Below, in pieces: positions 59,896 through 64,000 of a DNA stretch of 64,000 nt. Source of the DNA: an uncultured Bacteroidales bacterium (lineage in GTDB: Bacteria > Bacteroidota > Bacteroidia > Bacteroidales > Muribaculaceae); NCBI GenBank assembly GCA_947570265.1, contig CANOUR010000002.1:1-64000 (forward strand), in the 5' to 3' direction. Each line of letters opens with the position of its first letter. Within the stretch, counting starts at the first letter, position 1. Under the pieces are notes generated by a model, which saw nothing but the letters and a program-made list of their open reading frames with translations, had not been told where the DNA came from and did not search any database. The position numbers and the translations under genes were made by a program.

Positions 59896-60000
59896 CTACA
59901 TCCGGTTTGGCCGGTTGCACATCATCATCATACCCATGACATTGTTCACACACATATTATGTGCGTGACCTTGCATGTAGCTATGATTGATCTGGTTCAT
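59896..60000 (-). CDS. Met/Cys-rich leader peptide of the metY-metX-hom operon
   Basis: A 34-codon reading frame between the operon promoter and metY. Met codons are at positions 1, 9, 16, 22, 24, 25, 26, 27 and 34, four of them consecutive, and Cys codons (TGT, TGC) at 17 and 28. Nine Met in 34 residues is far above the 2-3 percent expected. The final codons (29-33, AAC CGG CCA AAC CGG) are complementary to both arms of the downstream terminator: AACCGGCC with GGCCGGTT, and AAACCGG with CCGGTTT. The layout matches amino-acid leader peptides such as those of trp and his operons. Translation has not been shown; no such peptide is known to me for this operon. Confidence 0.75.
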   Translation of the reverse strand: MNQINHSYMQGHAHNMCVNNVMGMMMMCNRPNRM

Positions 60001-60048
60001 TTCAATTCACGTGTTGTTTAACGACGATAATATCGTCTAAAGTCGGCG

Positions 60049-60080
60049 CTAAAGTAACATATTCTTATGACATCAACAAA
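60049..60080 (-). promoter_or_regulatory. promoter of the metY-metX-hom leader
   Basis: Minus strand TTTG (60080-60077), 20 bp spacer, TACTTTAG (60056-60049), a 7-of-8 match to the Bacteroidota -7 consensus TAnnTTTG. It places the transcript start about 45 bases before the leader peptide ATG. The -33 element lies at the edge of a 19-bp palindrome. Confidence 0.65.
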
Positions 60081-60096
60081 AAACGATTCGTTTTTT
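60078..60096. repeat. perfect 19-bp palindrome over the met leader -33 region
   Basis: AAAAAACGA-T-TCGTTTTTT, nine-base arms around one base. It overlaps the -33 element of the metY leader promoter and lies about 160 bp from the divergent gyrB promoter. It could be a repressor operator or a small bidirectional hairpin; nothing decides between them. Confidence 0.6.
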
Positions 60097-60253
60097 AATT
60101 GAATATGCGTATGGCCTAATCAGCAAAGATGTCTCAGACAATGATGAAATAGCTGTATATGAAACCATATCACACATTGATCACCTGCTGTCCACAATAA
60201 CAATCTAAGATAAAATAATACACCATTTACCTACCGGAACACGGTTTAATAGT

Positions 60254-60285
60254 GTTGCATATCTGGGATTTTTTACGTATCTTTG
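60254..60285 (+). promoter_or_regulatory. gyrB promoter
   Basis: GTTG (60254-60257), 20 bp, TATCTTTG (60278-60285). It fits the Bacteroidota sigma-ABfr form and rules out the TTG start at 60283. It gives a leader of about 65 bases before the gyrB ATG. Confidence 0.75.
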
Positions 60286-60290
60286 GGGTC

Positions 60291-60323
60291 GGAATGGTGC
60301 GCACTTACGTGCGACGGCATTCC
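60291..60323 (+). other. nested hairpin at the 5' end of the gyrB leader
   Basis: GGAATG (60291-60296) pairs with CATTCC (60318-60323) and inside it CGCAC (60300-60304) pairs with GTGCG (60309-60313), loop TTAC. The predicted transcript would begin within a few bases of the hairpin, so it may act as a 5' stabiliser or expression control element. Confidence 0.5.
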
Positions 60324-60354
60324 ATTGAATTTTAAGACTATCATATCCCAAAAT

Positions 60355-62286
60355 ATGGCAGAAAAAGAAGAATACGGCGCCAGTTCGATCCAGGTGCTCG
60401 AAGGTCTGGAAGCCGTGCGCAAGCGTCCGGCAATGTATATTGGCGACATAAGCGAGAAAGGTCTCCATCATCTTGTATATGAGGTTGTCGACAATTCGAT
60501 CGACGAGGCTCTTGCCGGATATTGCGATACGATCAGCGTAACCATCAACCCCGACAATTCTATCACCGTCATCGACAACGGACGTGGCATCCCGGTCGAC
60601 ATGCACGAAAAGGAACACAAGAGCGCGCTTGAGGTTGTGCTCACTGTGCTCCATGCCGGCGGCAAGTTCAACAAAGACAACTACAAGGTCTCCGGCGGTC
60701 TGCATGGCGTCGGTGTAAGCTGTGTCAACGCGCTGTCGACATACCTCCGCGCTGAAGTGCATCGCGAAGGCAAAGCCTACGTGCAGGAATACTCTTGTGG
60801 CAAACCCACCACCGAGCTCCGCGTCACAGGCACAAGCGACCACACCGGCACATCGATCACATTCAAGCCCGACAGCTCGATCTTCACGGTCACTGAATAT
60901 GACTACGCCACACTCGCATCGCGCTTGCGCGACCTCGCATTCCTTAACGCCGGCATACGCCTTACACTGACCGACATGCGACAGATCGGAGAGGACGGAC
61001 AGCCATTCTCCGAATCTTTCTACTCCCGCAATGGACTGCGCGAATTTGTCGAATACATCGACTCAAACAAGGAATCGCTGATAAACGATGTGATCCACCT
61101 CAACACCGAGCGCAACGGCATACCGGTGGAAGTGGCACTGACATACAACACCAGCTACAACTCCGAGAATATCCGCTCCTACGTCAACAACATCCACACA
61201 ATCGAAGGTGGCACACACCTCACCGGATTCCGCCGTGGCCTGACCATGACCATGAAAAAATACGGCGAGGAGCACAAGATGTTTGAGAAAGAAAAGGTCG
61301 AGGTTAGCGCAAACGACTTCACCGAAGGCCTCACTGCCGTCGTATCGGTAAAGATCATGGAACCCCAGTTCGAGGGACAGACCAAAACCAAACTTGGCAA
61401 CAACGAGGCCATCGGCGCTGTGCAGACAGCCGTGAGCGAGGCACTCGGAAATTATCTTGAAGAACATCCCCGCGAGGCAAAAACAATCGTCGAGAAAGTG
61501 ATCGTGGCCGCCAAAGCCCGCAAAGCGGCATACGACGCCCGCACCAAGGTGCAGCGCAAGACTCCACTCTACGGTGGTGGACTCCCCGGAAAACTCAGCG
61601 ACTGCTCGAGCCGCACAGCCGAAGACTGCGAGCTCTTCATTGTCGAGGGTGACTCGGCAGGTGGTACAGCCAAACAGGGTCGCGACCGTCGCATACAGGC
61701 AGTGCTGCCCATCCGAGGCAAGATACTGAATGTCGAAAAAGCCATGGAGCACAAAATTTTCGACAATCAGGAAATACGCAACCTGTTTCAGGCCATGCGT
61801 GTGACCATCGGAACACCCGAAGATCCGCAGGCCGTAAACATATCCAAGCTGGCCTATCACAAGATCATCATCATGACCGATGCCGATGTCGATGGCTCTC
61901 ACATCGACACCCTTCTGATGACCTTCTTCTTCCGCCGCATGCGTCCCGTAATCGAGCAAGGCTACCTTTACCTCGCCACCCCTCCGCTCTACAAATGCAC
62001 CCGTGGCAAAGTCGAGGAATATTGCTGGACCGACCTTCAGGTGCAGCAGTTCATCGCACGCAACGGCGACCGCACCAAAGTGCAGCGATATAAAGGTCTT
62101 GGAGAGATGAGCGCTGAAGAACTGCGCGACACCACCATGGATCCATCACAGCGACTGCTCAAGCAAGTCACTATCAGCGACGCGGTAGAAGCCGACCGGA
62201 TTTTCTCGATGCTCATGGGCGAGGAGGTCGCTCCGCGCCGCGACTTCATCGAGGCAAACGCCAACTACGCCAACATCGACGCCTGA
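60355..62286 (+). CDS. gyrB: DNA gyrase subunit B
   Basis: ATPase subunit of gyrase, which introduces negative supercoils with GyrA. The 643-residue protein begins MAEKEEYGASSIQVLEGLEAVRKRPAMYIGDI. It has YEVVDNSIDEALAGY (Mg-ATP Asn), DNGRGIPV, SGGLHGVGVSCVNALS, the TOPRIM EGDSAGGTAKQGRDR, DADVDGSHIDTL and QRYKGLGEM, with a C terminus ending DFIEANANYANIDA. A TTG-initiated extension to 60283 is rejected because the promoter TATCTTTG box covers that codon. The promoter is 70 bases upstream, and the leader opens with a nested hairpin. rnr follows 95 bases downstream. Confidence 0.97.
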   Translation: MAEKEEYGASSIQVLEGLEAVRKRPAMYIGDISEKGLHHLVYEVVDNSIDEALAGYCDTISVTINPDNSITVIDNGRGIPVDMHEKEHKSALEVVLTVLHAGGKFNKDNYKVSGGLHGVGVSCVNALSTYLRAEVHREGKAYVQEYSCGKPTTELRVTGTSDHTGTSITFKPDSSIFTVTEYDYATLASRLRDLAFLNAGIRLTLTDMRQIGEDGQPFSESFYSRNGLREFVEYIDSNKESLINDVIHLNTERNGIPVEVALTYNTSYNSENIRSYVNNIHTIEGGTHLTGFRRGLTMTMKKYGEEHKMFEKEKVEVSANDFTEGLTAVVSVKIMEPQFEGQTKTKLGNNEAIGAVQTAVSEALGNYLEEHPREAKTIVEKVIVAAKARKAAYDARTKVQRKTPLYGGGLPGKLSDCSSRTAEDCELFIVEGDSAGGTAKQGRDRRIQAVLPIRGKILNVEKAMEHKIFDNQEIRNLFQAMRVTIGTPEDPQAVNISKLAYHKIIIMTDADVDGSHIDTLLMTFFFRRMRPVIEQGYLYLATPPLYKCTRGKVEEYCWTDLQVQQFIARNGDRTKVQRYKGLGEMSAEELRDTTMDPSQRLLKQVTISDAVEADRIFSMLMGEEVAPRRDFIEANANYANIDA

Positions 62287-62381
62287 TAAAGCTGTCGGTT
62301 GACCTACTCACATACGCGTCGCCGGAAAACATTACACCCCGGCGGCGCGTTAACACAATATAACGAAACATACACCAAGCA

Positions 62382-64000
62382 ATGGCATCACGTTCATCAG
62401 CAAAGTCTGGAAAAACCGCCTCTATACGCGACCTCAACCAGGCCGTGGGCGACTATATCGCACGACAGGGTGCGGCCACATTCAACTACCGTCAAGTATC
62501 GGCCGCCATCGGCGCCGCCACACCGCGCCTGCAGAAAGCCGTAGCCATGCTGCTTGCCGAACTGGCATTCGACGGCGACCTCATCGAAGTGTCACCCGGG
62601 AAATACAAGAGTCCGCAACGATCAACCGTCACCACTGGCACATTCGTGCGCAGGTCAAACGGCAAAAACTCAGTGATAACCGACACCGACGGCGAAGTGG
62701 TCTTCGTGGCCGAACGCAACTCCATGCGCGCCCTCAACGGCGACAAAGTGAAAGTCACCGTAGCCGCACGCCGTCGCGGAGCCGAGCCTGAGGCCGAAGT
62801 GGTGGAGATTCTCGAAAAGAAAGAACAAGTCTTTATCGGCACTCTTAAAGTCGACAAACACTTCGCATACCTGCTGACCGACTCAAAATTCCTCGCAACC
62901 GACATATTCATCCCGCGCAACAAGCTCAAAGGTGGCAAAACCGGAGACAAAGCCGTGGTGAGAATCACCAACTGGGACGACGATGACAAGAATCCACGCG
63001 GTGAAGTGGTCGACATTCTCGGCCAGACAGGCAACCACCATGCCGAGATGCACGCCATCCTTGCCGAATTCGGACTGCCATACCGCTATCCCAAAGCCGT
63101 TGAGTCAGCGGCCGAGAAAATCGACGCCGGCATCACTCCCGACGAGATCGCACGCCGTGTGGACATGCGCCAGACCGTCACATTCACCATCGACCCGCGA
63201 GATGCAAAAGACTTCGATGACGCACTTTCAGTCAAAAAGCTCAAAAACGGCAACTACGAGATAGGCGTACACATAGCCGACGTCACACACTATGTCCGAC
63301 CCGACACAACGCTCGACCGCGAAGCACAGAGCCGGGCCACAAGTGTCTACCTCGTCGACCGTGTCGTGCCTATGCTTCCCGAACACCTCAGCAACGGCAT
63401 ATGCTCTCTTCGCCCCGACGAAGAGAAACTGACATTCTCTTGCATATTCGAGATGGACGACAAAGCCCGTGTGATCAACTCACGCATAGCCCGCACTGTC
63501 ATAAAATCAAACCGGCGCTTCACCTACGAAGAGGCACAGGAGATTATCGAGACTGGCAAGGGCGACTATGCCGACGAAGTGCTCACCCTCGACCGGCTCG
63601 CAAAAATTCTGCGCAAGGAGAGGTTCGAACAAGGCGCCGTTGAGTTTGACCGCGCCGAAGTGAAATTCGACATCGACGACAACGGACGTCCCACCGGTGT
63701 ATACTTCAAGGAATCGAAAGACTCCAACAAACTCATCGAGGAATTCATGCTCCTTGCCAACCGCACTGTGGCTGAGACAATCGGGCATCCTCAGGGCAAG
63801 AAAAAAGCCAAAGCATTCGTCTATCGCGTGCACGATATGCCCGATCCCGGCAAACTGTCCGATCTGGCTCAGCTGTCGCGCAACTTCGGATACAAGATCA
63901 AAGCATCAGGCTCAGCCCGAGAGGTAAACCGATCTATCAACAAGATGCTGAGCGAGGTGAAAGGCCGTGGCGAAGAAAACTTCTTGTCCACACTGGCCAT
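62382..64000 (+). CDS. rnr: ribonuclease R, 3' end outside window
   Basis: Processive 3'-5' exoribonuclease that degrades structured RNA. The frame from ATG 62382 stays open to the window end: 539 complete codons plus two bases, versus about 700-800 residues for the whole family. An N-terminal winged-helix-like region (about 15-70) is followed by two cold-shock-type OB domains (about 85-235, including GDKVKVTVAARRRG and IFIPRNKLKGGKTGDKAVVRI). The RNB catalytic domain carries TIDPRDAKDFDDALSVKKL (about 268-286), whose Asp residues bind the catalytic metals, and IADVTHYVRPD. The S1 domain would lie beyond the window. Confidence 0.95.
   Translation, partial: MASRSSAKSGKTASIRDLNQAVGDYIARQGAATFNYRQVSAAIGAATPRLQKAVAMLLAELAFDGDLIEVSPGKYKSPQRSTVTTGTFVRRSNGKNSVITDTDGEVVFVAERNSMRALNGDKVKVTVAARRRGAEPEAEVVEILEKKEQVFIGTLKVDKHFAYLLTDSKFLATDIFIPRNKLKGGKTGDKAVVRITNWDDDDKNPRGEVVDILGQTGNHHAEMHAILAEFGLPYRYPKAVESAAEKIDAGITPDEIARRVDMRQTVTFTIDPRDAKDFDDALSVKKLKNGNYEIGVHIADVTHYVRPDTTLDREAQSRATSVYLVDRVVPMLPEHLSNGICSLRPDEEKLTFSCIFEMDDKARVINSRIARTVIKSNRRFTYEEAQEIIETGKGDYADEVLTLDRLAKILRKERFEQGAVEFDRAEVKFDIDDNGRPTGVYFKESKDSNKLIEEFMLLANRTVAETIGHPQGKKKAKAFVYRVHDMPDPGKLSDLAQLSRNFGYKIKASGSAREVNRSINKMLSEVKGRGEENFLSTLA

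Larger units (their letters stand above)
59805..60354. other. divergent intergenic region metY/gyrB
   Basis: The 550-bp region holds, from left to right, the attenuator terminator, the Met-rich leader frame, the met promoter with its palindrome, about 150 bp with no recognised element, then the gyrB promoter and leader hairpin. I see no riboswitch-like conserved core and no other plausible gene. Confidence 0.8.

Noticed and set aside
59805..60060. SAM riboswitch upstream of metY
   Set aside because: No segment resembles the conserved core of SAM-I or SAM-II as I know them; the leader is instead explained by a coding frame and terminator.
60283..60285. TTG start for gyrB
   Set aside because: It lies in the TATCTTTG promoter box and would add 24 residues not seen in GyrB proteins.
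1..64000. CRISPR arrays, rRNA, tRNA, insertion sequences, prophage genes
   Set aside because: Read through on both strands without finding repeat-spacer arrays, conserved RNA sequences, transposases or phage proteins.

Overview
The window is a stretch of ordinary chromosome from a member of the Bacteroidota, most likely order Bacteroidales and possibly a Muribaculaceae- or Prevotella-like gut bacterium. The grounds are: fused secDF; the rnfBCDGEA order behind an rseC-type gene; Bacteroidota-restricted families (DUF4491, DUF6029, Omp28, DUF1573, class III fructose bisphosphatase, MeaB); surface proteins ending in a Gly-Ile-Tyr-Ile-Val...Lys-Val-Leu-Val-Lys tail; and the Bacteroidota sigma-ABfr promoter form (TTTG, 19-21 bp, TAnnTTTG), which I find upstream of many genes. 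Species cannot be fixed from sequence reading alone. I see no rRNA, tRNA, CRISPR array, insertion sequence or prophage.

Layout. 1-4018 (+): 3' part of parE, then coaD and an S41 protease, tightly overlapping. 3980-5040 (-): a DUF4491 membrane protein and hypB. 5116-7941 (-): large secreted M6 metalloprotease. 8145-9434 (+): MscS-type channel. 9560-12277 (-): ruvX-def-ettA. 12475-18284 (+): an envelope redox cluster of TlpA thioredoxin, DUF6029 barrel, Omp28 lipoprotein, a small secreted protein and a large Omp28-like CxxC protein, followed by a GYF/TM2 membrane protein. 18908-23783 (+): rmlB-rmlA-fdtA(tandem)-fdtB-nuclease, a route to a dTDP-3-amino-3,6-dideoxyhexose for surface glycans. 23790-28774 (-): Ig-like lipoprotein, mltG, DUF2007, AraC regulator, TPR protein. 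28938-30221 (+): unknown secreted protein. 30305-33120: a DpsL-like ferritin (-) divergent from rsmA-mgtE (+). 33129-44125 (-): antiporter, asd, acyl-CoA ligase, fbp, fba, hpf, xerC/D and a DUF2156 protein. 44205-49855 (-): meaB, two DUF1573 proteins, secDF. 50335-55626 (+): rseC-rnfBCDGEA. 55741-56178 (+): PepSY-like protein. 56266-59804 (-): metY-metX-hom. 60355 to the end (+): gyrB and the 5' part of rnr.

How the genes work together. hom, metX and metY form one operon converting aspartate semialdehyde to homocysteine; asd, which makes that semialdehyde, lies elsewhere in the window. fba and fbp are neighbouring gluconeogenic/glycolytic steps under separate promoters. The Rnf operon couples ferredoxin oxidation to ion transport. 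The RmlB/RmlA/FdtA/FdtB set is a nucleotide-sugar assembly line without its usual acetyltransferase in the operon.

The most striking element is the leader of metY-metX-hom. It has a good promoter, a 34-codon reading frame with nine Met codons (four consecutive) and two Cys codons, then a terminator hairpin with a seven-T tract directly before metY. The 3' end of the leader frame is complementary to both arms of the terminator. This is the architecture of ribosome-mediated transcription attenuation responding to methionine, and I see no SAM-riboswitch-like core in the same leader. Other items for follow-up are a tandem FdtA with one damaged active site, a DpsL-like protein lacking conserved ferroxidase ligands, an M6 protease with a domain inserted in an FN3 fold, promoter boxes abutting start codons (possible leaderless mRNAs), and several unexplained palindromes and phased repeats in promoter regions.
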